Source of the DNA: Nitrobacter sp051535235
GTDB lineage: Bacteria > Pseudomonadota > Alphaproteobacteria > Rhizobiales > Xanthobacteraceae
DNA length: 64,000 nt
NCBI RefSeq assembly: GCF_051535235.1
Contig: NZ_JBPPLZ010000012.1
Span: 5,381-69,380 of the forward strand
Direction of reading: 5' to 3'
Of the stretch, positions 19,267-28,542 are shown piece by piece (position 1 is the stretch's first letter; every line of letters starts with the position of its first letter). The translations under genes were made by a program, and so were the position numbers. A model generated the notes under the pieces. It was not told the origin of the DNA. It was given only the letters and a program-made list of their open reading frames with translations, and did no database searches.

Positions 19267-19980
19267 TCAGTTTCCAGAAACCGACGCAAATCCCGTCATA
19301 TCGCCCTTGGGACGTTTGTCGAGCATCTGCTGGCCCTCGATCATGTAGAACACGGTCTCCGCGATATTGGTGGCGTGATCGCCGATCCGCTCGATGTTCT
19401 TGGCGCAGAACATCAGGTGGATGCAGAACCCGATATTGCGCGGGTCTTCCATCATGTAGGTCAGAAGTTCGCGGAACAAAGACGTGCAGATGGCATCCAC
19501 CTCCTCGTCCCCCTTCCAGACCGCCATGGCCGACGGCAGGTCGTGCGCCGCATAGGCATCGAGCACCGATTTGACCTGGGACTGCACGAGGTCGGTCATG
19601 TGCTCCAGACCGCGGATCAGCTTCAGCGGATGGAAATCGCTGTCGAGCGCGACCACGCGCTTGCCCATGTTCTTGGCAAGATCGCCGATCCGCTCCAGAT
19701 CGATGGCGACCCGCATGGCGCCGACGATCGCGCGCAGGTCCACCGCCATCGGTTGTCGCCGCGCGATGGTGCGCACGGCACGCTCCTCGATCATGCGCTG
19801 CAACTGATCGATCTCGGCGTCGGTGTCGACGACGCGCGCGCCGAGCGCAGCATCGCGGCGGATCAGCGCATCGACGGACTCCACGATCTGCCGCTCGGCA
19901 AGGCCGCCCATCTCGGAAACCAGCCGGGTCAGCTCCTGCAGATCGTCGTCGAAAGCCCTGGCGGTGTGTTCGAAAGCCAT
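19267..19980 (-). CDS. phoU: Phosphate signalling protein PhoU
   Basis: 237 aa, two repeats of a three-helix bundle with the acidic metal-binding motifs (DLERIGDLAKNMGKR and ERIGDHATNIAE). It connects the Pst transporter with PhoR and turns the regulon off at high phosphate. Lies 31 bp after pstB and 22 bp before phoB. Confidence 0.96.
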   Translation of the reverse strand: MAFEHTARAFDDDLQELTRLVSEMGGLAERQIVESVDALIRRDAALGARVVDTDAEIDQLQRMIEERAVRTIARRQPMAVDLRAIVGAMRVAIDLERIGDLAKNMGKRVVALDSDFHPLKLIRGLEHMTDLVQSQVKSVLDAYAAHDLPSAMAVWKGDEEVDAICTSLFRELLTYMMEDPRNIGFCIHLMFCAKNIERIGDHATNIAETVFYMIEGQQMLDKRPKGDMTGFASVSGN

Positions 19981-20011
19981 TTCAATCCTCCCCGCGCATA
20001 CGCGCGCAACG

Positions 20012-20833
20012 TCAGCCGAAGCGGCCTGTGATGTAATCCTGGGTGCGGCGGTCGGCGGGCGAGGTGAAGAGCTTGTTGGTCGGTCCGAACTCGACCATCT
20101 CGCCGAGATACATGAACGCGGTGGTGTCCGAGACCCGTGCCGCCTGCTGCATGTTATGGGTGACGATCGCGATGGTGTAGTGATCCTTGAGTTCGTCGAT
20201 CAGTTCCTCGACCTTGGCGGTGGAGATCGGATCGAGCGCCGAGCACGGCTCGTCGAACAGGATCACCTCCGGCCGCACCGCGACTGTCCGCGCGATGCAC
20301 AACCGCTGCTGCTGGCCGCCGGAGAGGCTGAGCCCGCTGGCGTTGAGCTTGTCCTTGACTTCATTCCACAAGGCGCTGTTGCGCAGCGCCCTTTCCACCC
20401 GACCATCCATCTCCGATTTCGGCAATTTCTCGTACAGGCGGATGCCGAACGCGATGTTTTCATAAATCGTCATCGGGAACGGCGTCGGCTTCTGGAACAC
20501 CATGCCGACCCGCGCGCGCAGAAGATTGAGATCGAGCCTGGGGTCGAGAACGTCGGTATTGTCGAGCAGCACCTGACCTTCGACGCGCTGGCCGGGGTAG
20601 AGGTCGTACATACGGTTGAAGATACGAAGCAGGGTCGATTTGCCGCAACCCGAGGGACCGATGAAGGCGGTCACGCGATTGGCGGCGATCGACAGGTTGA
20701 CGTTCTTCAGCGCATGGTGCTGGCCGTAATAGAAATTGAGGTTACGGACGGCAATCTTGGCCGGAGCGTCGAGATCGATCAACGATGCCGGAACGGCGGC
20801 ACGCGCGGAGACGGCAGCGGAAACATCGGTCAT
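20012..20833 (-). CDS. pstB: Phosphate ABC transporter ATP-binding protein
   Basis: 273 aa ABC ATPase. Walker A GPSGCGKSTLLRI, Q-loop GMVFQKPTPFP, signature LSGGQQQRLCIAR, Walker B VILFDEPCSALDP, switch His in IAIVTHNM. Overlaps the pstA stop by 4 bp. Powers high-affinity phosphate import with PstA and PstC. Confidence 0.97.
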   Translation of the reverse strand: MTDVSAAVSARAAVPASLIDLDAPAKIAVRNLNFYYGQHHALKNVNLSIAANRVTAFIGPSGCGKSTLLRIFNRMYDLYPGQRVEGQVLLDNTDVLDPRLDLNLLRARVGMVFQKPTPFPMTIYENIAFGIRLYEKLPKSEMDGRVERALRNSALWNEVKDKLNASGLSLSGGQQQRLCIARTVAVRPEVILFDEPCSALDPISTAKVEELIDELKDHYTIAIVTHNMQQAARVSDTTAFMYLGEMVEFGPTNKLFTSPADRRTQDYITGRFG

Positions 20834-21675
20834 TTTGCGGTCCTCTCAGAGCCGATCAACCTCGCGCCGATATTCAGCGCCAGCACGGCCAGCGTGATCA
20901 GCAGCGCGCCGCTCCACGCCAGATCCTTCCAGTAGGCGTAGGGGCTCTGCACGAAGTTGTTGATGGTGACGGGAAGGTTCGCGATCGTGTTCGTCAGGTC
21001 TATACTGAAGAACTGGTTGCTCAGCGCGGTGAACAGCAGAGGTGCTGTCTCGCCCGCCACGCGCGCGGTGGCGAGCAGCACCCCGGTGATCAGTCCCGCC
21101 CGCGCCGCGCGATAGGCGATGCGCCTGATGACAAGCGAGCGCGGCAGACCGAGCGCGGAGGCCGCCTCGCGCAGCGAGTTCGGCACCAGCATCAGCATAT
21201 CCTCAGTGGTGCGCACCACGACCGGAATGACGATCACCGCAAGTGCGAGCGAGCCCGCGAGCGCCGAGAAGCCTCGCATCGGCACCACGACCGCGCCATA
21301 GATGAACAGTCCAATGATGATCGAAGGCGCGCTGAGAAGGATGTCGTTGATAAAGCGGATCACCGGCGAAAGACGGTCGTGCCTGCCGTATTCGGCAAGA
21401 TAAGTGCCAGCGAACAGGCCAATCGGCGCGCCGACCCCGACCCCGATCACGGTCATGATGACGGAGCCGACGATGGCGTTCGAGAGGCCGCCTTCGGAGG
21501 CGCCGGGCGGCGGCGTGTTCTGGGTGAAGATCTGCCAGCTCATCCCGGCGAGACCGTTGTAGAACAGCGTGAACAGAATGAACCCGAGCCAGGAGACGCC
21601 GAAGGCGGCGGCGGCAAAGCACAAAGCGCGGACGACGATGTCCCGTCGGCGGCGGGACGCATAAATCGGATTCAT
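20830..21675 (-). CDS. pstA: Phosphate ABC transporter permease PstA
   Basis: 281 aa with six hydrophobic helices and the ABC coupling motif region EAASALGLPRSLVIRR. Family features: IGLFAGTYLAEYGR and FNDILLSAPSIIIGLF-like segment. 82 bp after pstC, 4-bp overlap with pstB. Confidence 0.96.
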   Translation of the reverse strand: MNPIYASRRRRDIVVRALCFAAAAFGVSWLGFILFTLFYNGLAGMSWQIFTQNTPPPGASEGGLSNAIVGSVIMTVIGVGVGAPIGLFAGTYLAEYGRHDRLSPVIRFINDILLSAPSIIIGLFIYGAVVVPMRGFSALAGSLALAVIVIPVVVRTTEDMLMLVPNSLREAASALGLPRSLVIRRIAYRAARAGLITGVLLATARVAGETAPLLFTALSNQFFSIDLTNTIANLPVTINNFVQSPYAYWKDLAWSGALLITLAVLALNIGARLIGSERTAK

Positions 21676-21757
21676 GACTTCACCCGAACAGGTGCGATCT
21701 CTGAACAGACGTATTCATTTGTCCGCAAAGTCCGTTTTCCGCTTTTTCGGATCATGC

Positions 21758-22756
21758 CTATTTCCCTGCCTTCTTCTCCAGCCGCAGCAGCATCAAGCGC
21801 GCCGCCGCGAGGACGAAGAACGTCAACACGAACAGCAGCAGGCCGAGCAGCATCAGGCTCGACTGATGCAGGCCGTCGCTCTCGGCGAACTCGCTGGCGA
21901 TCGCCGCGGAAATCGTGGTGCCGGGCGCGAAGATCGACGGCGAGATGCGGAACGAGTTGCCGATGATGAACGTCACCGCCATGGTCTCGCCGAGCGCGCG
22001 GCCGAGCCCCAGCATGACGCCGCCGATGACACCGACGCGCGTGTAGGGCAGCACGACGTGGCGCACGACTTCCCAGGTGGTGCAGCCGACGCCATAGGCC
22101 GCCTCCTTCAACACCGGCGGTACGGTTGCGAACACGTCGCGCGAGATCGCGGTGATGAAAGGCAGCACCATGATCGCGAGGATCAGCGAGGCGTTGAACA
22201 GGCTCAAATAGGACGGCGGACCGCCGAAGATCGAGCCGAGGACCGGCACGCCCGCGAACAGGTCGATGAAGAATGGCTGCACCGTATTCGCAAGGAACGG
22301 GCCGAGGATGAAGAAGCCCCACATCCCGTAGATGATCGAGGGAATGCCGGCGAGCAGTTCGATCGCCATGCCGATCGGCCTGCGCGCCCACAGCGGGCAC
22401 AATTCGGTGAGAAAAACCGCAATTCCGATGCCGACGGGGATCGCGATCGTCATGGCGATGACCGAGGTCAGGATCGTGCCATAGAGCGGGCTCAGCGCGC
22501 CCAGTACCGGCGGTTCGGCGGACGGCGCCCAGCGCTGCGTCGTCAGGAACGCGCTTCCGAACTGCACAATGGCGGGCCATGACCCGACGATCAGCGAAAC
22601 GATGATGCCGCCGAGCAGCAACAGGACCAGGATCGCGCAGATCCGCGTGGCCCAGTAGAACGCCTTGTCGCCGAGCCTGAAGGCGTTCAGCGCGCGGACG
22701 CGGTCATGAGAGCCCGCCTGCTCCATCGCGCTGCCATGAACGATCATTTCCGCCAC
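21758..22756 (-). CDS. pstC: Phosphate ABC transporter permease PstC
   Basis: 332 aa, six to seven helices, with the coupling loop LKEAAYGVGCTTWEVVRHVV and GIPSIIYGMWGFF typical of PstC. The start is set at GTG 22756 because AGGAGA lies 7 nt before it on the minus strand; an in-frame ATG at 22744 is the alternative. Follows pstS by about 115 bp. Confidence 0.94.
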   Translation of the reverse strand: MAEMIVHGSAMEQAGSHDRVRALNAFRLGDKAFYWATRICAILVLLLLGGIIVSLIVGSWPAIVQFGSAFLTTQRWAPSAEPPVLGALSPLYGTILTSVIAMTIAIPVGIGIAVFLTELCPLWARRPIGMAIELLAGIPSIIYGMWGFFILGPFLANTVQPFFIDLFAGVPVLGSIFGGPPSYLSLFNASLILAIMVLPFITAISRDVFATVPPVLKEAAYGVGCTTWEVVRHVVLPYTRVGVIGGVMLGLGRALGETMAVTFIIGNSFRISPSIFAPGTTISAAIASEFAESDGLHQSSLMLLGLLLFVLTFFVLAAARLMLLRLEKKAGK

Positions 22757-22871
22757 GCTCGTCTCCTGTTTCCCACTGCGCATGATGTCCGGCAGTCTTG
22801 CTGGAAACGCTTTCTCGCAAGGGCTCCTGAAGAATGGAGGAGCGCGATGGCGCGCTCCTCCATGGCCGCGA

Positions 22872-23897
22872 TCAGCTCCTGATCTCGGAGGTCCAGGTCT
22901 TCTCGATCTGCTTGACGACCGACTCCGGCATCGGGATGTAGTCCAGTTCCTCGGCCATCTTGCCGCCCTTCTCGAACGACCACTTGAAGAACTTGATGGC
23001 CTCGGTGGAGGCCGCTCTGTCGACCGGCTCCTTCTGCATCAGGATGAACGTCGCCGCGGTGATCGGCCACGAAGCCTCACCCGGCTGATCCGTCAGGATC
23101 ACGTAGTAACCTGGCGCATGGGCCCAGTCAGCGTTGCCGGCCGCGGCTTGGAAAGCGGCGACGGTCGGCTGCACCGTCTTGCCGGCCTTGTTGATGAGCG
23201 CGGCGTAGACCAGCCTGTTCTGCCTGGCGTAGGCATACTCGACATAGCCGATCGAGTTCCGGGTCTGGCCGACATTGCCGGAGACGCCTTCGTTGCCCTT
23301 GGCGCCGACGCCCGCCGGCCACTCGACCGCGGTACCCTCGCCGACTTTCGCCTTCCACTCGGCGTTCACCTTGGACAGGTAGTTGGTGAAGTTGAACGAG
23401 GTGCCCGACCCGTCCGAGCGATGCACGACGGCGATCGCAGCCGAGGGCAGCTTGAGCTTCGGGTTGAGCTTTGCGATCGCCGGATCATCCCATTTGGTGA
23501 CCTTGCCGAGATAGATGTCGCCGAGCAGTTCGCCCGAAAGGACCAGTTCACCGGGCCTCACGCCTTCGACATTCACGACGGGGACGATCGCGCCCATCAC
23601 CATGGGCCACTGCAAGAGGCCATCCTTGTCGAGCTTTTCGGCCGTCAGCGGCGCATCGGTCGCGCCGAAGGTCACGGTCCTGGCGAGGATCTGCTTGATG
23701 CCGGCGCCCGACCCGATCGACTGGTAGTTCAGGCCGTTGCCAGTCTCCTTCTTGTAGGCATCGGCCCATTTCGAATAGACCGGAAACGGGAAGGTCGCGC
23801 CCGCGCCGGTGATGTCAGCCGCCCTCGCCGGAAGCGAAAGGGCGGACGCCGAGGCGGCAACGAGGCCGGCGGCGGCGATGGCCTTGAAGAAATTCAT
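22872..23897 (-). CDS. pstS: Periplasmic phosphate-binding protein PstS
   Basis: 341 aa; signal peptide from ATG 23897 (NFFKAIAAAGLVAASASALS) cut near ARA/AD. Phosphate-ligand motifs ITGAGATFPFPVYSKW, SIGSGAGIKQI, VVHRSDGSGTSFNFTNYLS are all present. First gene of the pst genes, preceded by a Pho box, so phosphate-starvation induced. Confidence 0.97.
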   Translation of the reverse strand: MNFFKAIAAAGLVAASASALSLPARAADITGAGATFPFPVYSKWADAYKKETGNGLNYQSIGSGAGIKQILARTVTFGATDAPLTAEKLDKDGLLQWPMVMGAIVPVVNVEGVRPGELVLSGELLGDIYLGKVTKWDDPAIAKLNPKLKLPSAAIAVVHRSDGSGTSFNFTNYLSKVNAEWKAKVGEGTAVEWPAGVGAKGNEGVSGNVGQTRNSIGYVEYAYARQNRLVYAALINKAGKTVQPTVAAFQAAAGNADWAHAPGYYVILTDQPGEASWPITAATFILMQKEPVDRAASTEAIKFFKWSFEKGGKMAEELDYIPMPESVVKQIEKTWTSEIRS

Positions 23898-23981
23898 GTG
23901 TGGTCTCCCTCGTATCGAGCAGAGCAAATGCGCTCATGACGCCCGTCTAAGTGCGGTCGATGCTGCTTTTACGAAGGTTTG

Positions 23982-23999
23982 ACGACAGCGGGATGACAG
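23982..23999 (-). promoter_or_regulatory. Pho box upstream of pstS
   Basis: On the minus strand CTGTCATCCCGCTGTCGT: two 7-bp half-sites (CTGTCAT and CTGTCGT) with a 4-bp spacer, the classic PhoB binding pattern. It lies 85 bp before the pstS start, in the phoR-pstS gap. Confidence 0.85.
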
Positions 24000-24025
24000 C
24001 GGCAAGCCGTTGCAACCATTGACCT

Positions 24026-25372
24026 TCAGGCGGGGGAGATCGCCTGCGCCGGTGGAAAACCCGCCGTGAAGGATGCGCCTTTGCCGGGCACGCTTTCGAT
24101 CAGCAGGCGGCCGTGATGACGGTTCAGGATGTGTTTCACCAGCGACAGGCCCAGGCCGGTACCGCCCTGAGCACGGCTGTCGCCGACATCGACGCGATAG
24201 AAACGTTCGGTGAGGCGCGGCAAATGTTCGGGCGCGATGCCGGGACCGAAGTCCCGCACCACCACCCGGAATTCCGGAACACCGTCGGGCGCCGCATCCA
24301 TCATCGACGACACCACGATCCTGCCGCCCGACGCGCCGTATTTCAGCGCGTTCTCGATCAGATTCTCGAACAGTCGCAGCAACTCCTCGCGATCGCCGGC
24401 GATCATAACCGGCGTGTTCGGCAATGAAACCTCGATGTCGACCTGACGCTCCACGGCCAGCGGCTCGAGTCCGTCGACGACCTGACGCACGATCGGAATG
24501 AGATCGACAAGCGCGTCCGGCCGCACATGTGCCGACAGTTCGACCCGCGACAGCGACAGCAGATCGTCGATCAGCCGCGCCATGCGTGTCGCCTGAGCGT
24601 GCATGATGCCGAGAAAGCGGTCGCGGGCGCCGGGGTCGTCGCGTGCCGGGCCCTGCAGCGTGTCGATGAAGCCCGACAATGCCGCCAGCGGCGTGCGCAG
24701 TTCGTGGCTTGCATTGGCGACGAAGTCGGCGCGCATTTCCTCGACCCGCCGCAACGGCGTCTGATCGTGGAACGTCAACAGCATGCAATGATCGATGCCG
24801 CCAAACGCGGTCGGCACCGGAACCGGCGTGATGATCAATTCCATCCAGCGATCGACCGGAACATGATTGAGATAGGTCGCCCGCCGCGTTTCCCGCGTTG
24901 CGATCGCCTCGCGCAACGCCGTGACGATCTCGGGCGACCGCAGCGCGAATTGCGCGAGCTCGTTCTTGCGCAACGCCGGCACGAGCTGCGCCGCAGCGGC
25001 ATTGAGATGGATGACGCGGCCGGCCCGATCGAGCAGAACGTTGGGATCGGGCATGCCGGCAATGATGGCATACGCCGCCGCGGTCTCCACCGGATTGGCG
25101 CCGAGTTCGGTTTCGCGCGACGCGGCCGGATCGTGAACCTGCCAGGGTACCAGCGCCGCAGCGGCGATGCAGACAAACGCGGCGATGGCGCGGGAAGGCT
25201 GCAGGCCGCCGAATACGGCGAGCGCGGCCAGCACGAGCCCGGCTACCAGCAGAATAAGCGCCGAACGGCGCAACCGATCCGCCCAGGATGCGGATTTCAC
25301 AGCGAACACGGGCATCCGCGAAGCGGCTCCTTCCGCGGCCGCGTGAATGCTGTCAGGCGCCGGAGTCGCCAT
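24026..25372 (-). CDS. phoR: Phosphate regulon sensor kinase PhoR
   Basis: 448 aa. Two N-terminal membrane helices (SALILLVAGLVLAALAVFGG and AIAAFVCIAAAALVPW), a PAS domain (PDPNVLLDRAGRVIHLNAAA), HisKA with FVANASHELRTPLAALSGF, and HATPase_c with LIENALKYG, DFGPGIAPEHL and GTGLGLSLVKHIL. Phosphorylates PhoB at low phosphate. Its first 20 bp overlap the end of the upstream YbhN-like gene. Confidence 0.95.
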   Translation of the reverse strand: MATPAPDSIHAAAEGAASRMPVFAVKSASWADRLRRSALILLVAGLVLAALAVFGGLQPSRAIAAFVCIAAAALVPWQVHDPAASRETELGANPVETAAAYAIIAGMPDPNVLLDRAGRVIHLNAAAAQLVPALRKNELAQFALRSPEIVTALREAIATRETRRATYLNHVPVDRWMELIITPVPVPTAFGGIDHCMLLTFHDQTPLRRVEEMRADFVANASHELRTPLAALSGFIDTLQGPARDDPGARDRFLGIMHAQATRMARLIDDLLSLSRVELSAHVRPDALVDLIPIVRQVVDGLEPLAVERQVDIEVSLPNTPVMIAGDREELLRLFENLIENALKYGASGGRIVVSSMMDAAPDGVPEFRVVVRDFGPGIAPEHLPRLTERFYRVDVGDSRAQGGTGLGLSLVKHILNRHHGRLLIESVPGKGASFTAGFPPAQAISPA

Positions 25373-26408
25373 GCTTCCCCAGGCAGGTCACCTTGGCCGT
25401 TGGCTCGCCGCTCGGCTCCGGCTGCGCGTCACGCGCGCGCTTCATGCGCGTGCTGATGACAACTTCCCGAAACGTCAGCAGGATGATGGAAATAACGAAA
25501 GGCACAACATAGTAGAGCAGCCGGAACAGCAGCATGCCTGCCAGCAGGTCCTTTTTGTCCATCTGCCAGAGACCGACAAGCATGGCAGCGTCGAACACGC
25601 CGAGGCCGCCCGGCGAATGGCTCGCGAAGCCGAGCAGCGTCGCGGACACGAAAATCACGGCAACAAAGACGAAGCCGACATTGGGCTGGTCCGGAACCAG
25701 CACGTACATCGCGAGCGCGCAAAACCCCAGATCGACGATTCCGATCAGGATCTGCAGCAGCGTCAGCGATCCGCCCGGCAGAACCACCGTCCACGATCCA
25801 CTGCCGACACGACGCGGCCGGATTCCAACCCAGACAATGTACCCGATCAGACCGAGAATAATCACGATCGCGATCAGCCGATTGAACCAGGCCGGAAGTT
25901 GATCGACGCTGGTCGCAGCCTCGGGATGATAGGCGACGCCGAGCCCGAGCACGGCGGCGTTGCCGAGCCAGAAAGTCAGACCGGCCAGAAAACAGACCTT
26001 CGCGACATCGACCGCGTTCAGTCCCCAGGCGGAATAGATGCGATAGCGCACCGCGCCGCCGGTGAAGACGCTGGCGCCGACGTTGTGGCCGACCGAATAG
26101 CTGGTAAAGGCCGCGAACGCCGTGGCGCGGTAAGGAATATGCGTGACGCCGATCGCCCGAACCGCGAACAGGTCGTAGAACGTCAACGTGAAATAGCCGG
26201 CGGCGACAAACAGGCCCGACAGCGCGATCGAGCGCATCTCGGTCCGCCGGACAGCTTCCATAACCTCGTCGAGATCGATGTCCCTGAGGATATGGACCAG
26301 CACATAAAATGCGACCACAATGATCGTGACGCTGATCGCAACACCGAGCTTGTGCAGGATTTGGTTCCGGCGCAGAACCGAGATCGCTCTGCGTATTGAT
26401 CCTAGCAT
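25353..26408 (-). CDS. YbhN/LPG-synthase-type membrane protein (UPF0104)
   Basis: 351 aa with about eight helices. SYSVGHNVGASVFTGGAVRY and FASHSPGGLGVFDAAML are the hallmark segments of the lysylphosphatidylglycerol synthase transmembrane region family; no aminoacyl-transfer domain is attached, so it probably acts as a lipid-related transporter or flippase. ATG 26408 is chosen (GAGG 6 nt upstream). Overlaps phoR by 20 bp, suggesting co-transcription. Confidence 0.87.
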   Translation of the reverse strand: MLGSIRRAISVLRRNQILHKLGVAISVTIIVVAFYVLVHILRDIDLDEVMEAVRRTEMRSIALSGLFVAAGYFTLTFYDLFAVRAIGVTHIPYRATAFAAFTSYSVGHNVGASVFTGGAVRYRIYSAWGLNAVDVAKVCFLAGLTFWLGNAAVLGLGVAYHPEAATSVDQLPAWFNRLIAIVIILGLIGYIVWVGIRPRRVGSGSWTVVLPGGSLTLLQILIGIVDLGFCALAMYVLVPDQPNVGFVFVAVIFVSATLLGFASHSPGGLGVFDAAMLVGLWQMDKKDLLAGMLLFRLLYYVVPFVISIILLTFREVVISTRMKRARDAQPEPSGEPTAKVTCLGKHGDSGA

Positions 26409-26559
26409 CGAGACCTCGAATTGCGGTCCACGACGAAACAATCGCCATTCCGCATTCATTCACGTGGACAACGTCGTAGCGTGTACTGGTTCCTAGTGGA
26501 ATTCCGCCGGCGTTAACAAAGCCTTTTATTTCAAAAAATCAGAATATTGTTTCAACAAA

Positions 26560-26874
26560 TCAAGAGCGTCCCGGCGGTTCGCCGGAGGTCGCCTGGCGCG
26601 ATACAACCCTGTCGCGCAGCCACGACCCTATCGCGCACCCCACTAGATAGGTTCCAAACATTACCAAACCAAGGTCGAGCCAGTAACCGAACCGACCGGG
26701 AACCACATGCGTCACCGCCGCGACGACGAGCGCTGCGACAAATATGGACAGCGCCTGCGCGACCCGCTTCGTGACCCCCCGGCCGCGATGGACTACCGCG
26801 ATCCAGCCCATGGCGAAACCCAGCAGAAACGATCCAGCGAGCCAGCCCCAGAGAAACTCCGCCAGATAGACCAT
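26560..26874 (-). CDS. Small three-helix membrane protein
   Basis: 104 aa: LWGWLAGSFLLGFAMGWIAV, ALSIFVAALVVAAVTHVV and a third segment (LGLVMFGTYLVGCAIGSWL). Only 4 bp after the OmpA/BON gene, hence translationally coupled to it. No family recognised. Confidence 0.75.
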   Translation of the reverse strand: MVYLAEFLWGWLAGSFLLGFAMGWIAVVHRGRGVTKRVAQALSIFVAALVVAAVTHVVPGRFGYWLDLGLVMFGTYLVGCAIGSWLRDRVVSRQATSGEPPGRS

Positions 26875-26878
26875 GTCC

Positions 26879-28270
26879 TTACTGCCTCACAATGAAATCA
26901 ATGCGGCGATTTTTGGCCTTGCCCTCTTCGGTGTCGTTGGTGGCGATCGGCTGCGTGCTGCCGTTGCCGATCGGCTTGAAGCGATCGGAAGGCATTCCGG
27001 CTTTCACCAGATAGTCCACGACGGCCTGCGCACGCCGCTCGGATAGTGTCTGATTGAACGAAGCATCGCCATCGCTGTCGGTATAGCCGACGATCTCGAT
27101 CGTCGCCGTTGGACAGCGCAGCGCGGTTTCCGTCAGCCGGTCCAGCAGGCCGATGGAATCCGGATCAAGCGTGGCCTGGCCGGTCTCGAACTGGATCGTG
27201 CGCTTGCCCAGCAGGTCGGCGAACAATTGCTGACAGACCGCCGGATCGACCGGAGCCGCCGCCGGTTTGACCGACACTTCGGGCTTCGCCTGCCAACCAC
27301 GGGGCAGGTCCTTGGGCAGATCGGCGCGGAGCTGCCTTGCCGCCGCATCGTACAGCGCGTCGCCGGAAAGCTCGACGTCCCGGTCGGAGACCACAAGTCT
27401 TCCCGTCGACAGCCGTGACAACGATCCGAGCGCTCGTGTGACGACGGCATCAAACCCCGCCGGCGCGCCGAGACTGGCCTTGAGCTTGTCGACAACCTTC
27501 TCGCCGAACTTGCGGCCGGCGGATGCGACGATCGCGGCATGAACGGCATTGTCGGGCACATATCCGGTCAACGTCAGCGTCGCGGCAACCGGATCCTTGT
27601 TGGCCTCGAAGATATATGGCGGGGCCTGAATGTCGTTGGTGACAGAATATCCCTCCGGCAGGTTTTTCAGCGCCGCCGCGATCGCCTCGCGGCCGCCGAG
27701 CTCGCGCGCCATGCCCGACAGGTTCACCGTCATATCGGACATCGTGGCCTTGCCGGTCTTGAGCTTGCCGATTTCGCCGATCAGCAATGCGGCTGCCGTT
27801 TCGAAACGCAGCGGTGCGCCGCGCGACAAATTCATGTGGTCGGCGATGTCGATACCGGAAAACGTCGTGCGCGCGGCATCCAGCAGCTTATTCCTGACCA
27901 CCGGCAACGGTGCGTTGCCGCTGAGCGTCACCTTTCCGACCCCGCGTTCGATGGTCCAGACGAACGGCTTGGCCTCGGCAACGAGCGCGGTGCGATCGTT
28001 GACCAGCCGCACACCCGGCACGGCCTCGACCGAGGCGACCGCGTTGCTGCGCTCCTGATCCGAAAACGCCTCGGCGGAGAACGTGATGTCCCGGCCGGCC
28101 GCGCTGATCGTGGTCTTGTCGAGAACGCTACCCTTAAGCGCGGCGTCGGCATGCGCGCTCAGATCGGCTTCCAGCGGACCTGTGGTCGTCCAGGCGGCCA
28201 ACAGCCAGAGGATGACAAGGGGGATGACGCCCGGCCACCATTTGCTGCTCCACCTGAAAAATCCGCGCAT
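26879..28270 (-). CDS. Membrane-anchored BON/OmpA-domain protein
   Basis: 463 aa from ATG 28270. One N-terminal anchor (WPGVIPLVILWLLAAWTTT), repeated BON-like modules (about residues 40-330; VTLSGNAPLPVVRNKLLDAA, LTLTGYVPDNAVHAAIVASA), and a C-terminal OmpA peptidoglycan-binding domain with FETGQATLDPDS and FNQTLSERRAQAVVDYL. Likely links inner membrane to cell wall or periplasmic partners. The next gene encodes a small membrane protein that may be its partner. The 272 bp before it show nothing notable. Confidence 0.88.
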   Translation of the reverse strand: MRGFFRWSSKWWPGVIPLVILWLLAAWTTTGPLEADLSAHADAALKGSVLDKTTISAAGRDITFSAEAFSDQERSNAVASVEAVPGVRLVNDRTALVAEAKPFVWTIERGVGKVTLSGNAPLPVVRNKLLDAARTTFSGIDIADHMNLSRGAPLRFETAAALLIGEIGKLKTGKATMSDMTVNLSGMARELGGREAIAAALKNLPEGYSVTNDIQAPPYIFEANKDPVAATLTLTGYVPDNAVHAAIVASAGRKFGEKVVDKLKASLGAPAGFDAVVTRALGSLSRLSTGRLVVSDRDVELSGDALYDAAARQLRADLPKDLPRGWQAKPEVSVKPAAAPVDPAVCQQLFADLLGKRTIQFETGQATLDPDSIGLLDRLTETALRCPTATIEIVGYTDSDGDASFNQTLSERRAQAVVDYLVKAGMPSDRFKPIGNGSTQPIATNDTEEGKAKNRRIDFIVRQ

Positions 28271-28542
28271 TCGATATCCTGTGTCGCGCAAAACTTGCCC
28301 GCTCGATAGCGGACCGGATCATGCGAGCCGAGCCAGCATCTGAAGCGCGCACCCGGCAAGGCCGGGATGGCTGATTCGGCCGGCAGCGTGCTGGAAATGA
28401 AGAGAAAACAAACCCTTGCCGGGCTGTCAAACCGGAAATAGGGCGGAAGCCTCGTCGCCGCGGCCCGGAGGTTCGGATAACCGTTTCTTCAACCGTTTCC
28501 CACTAAAGACGTGATCGACAATAAGGTCGGCTGGTCAACCCG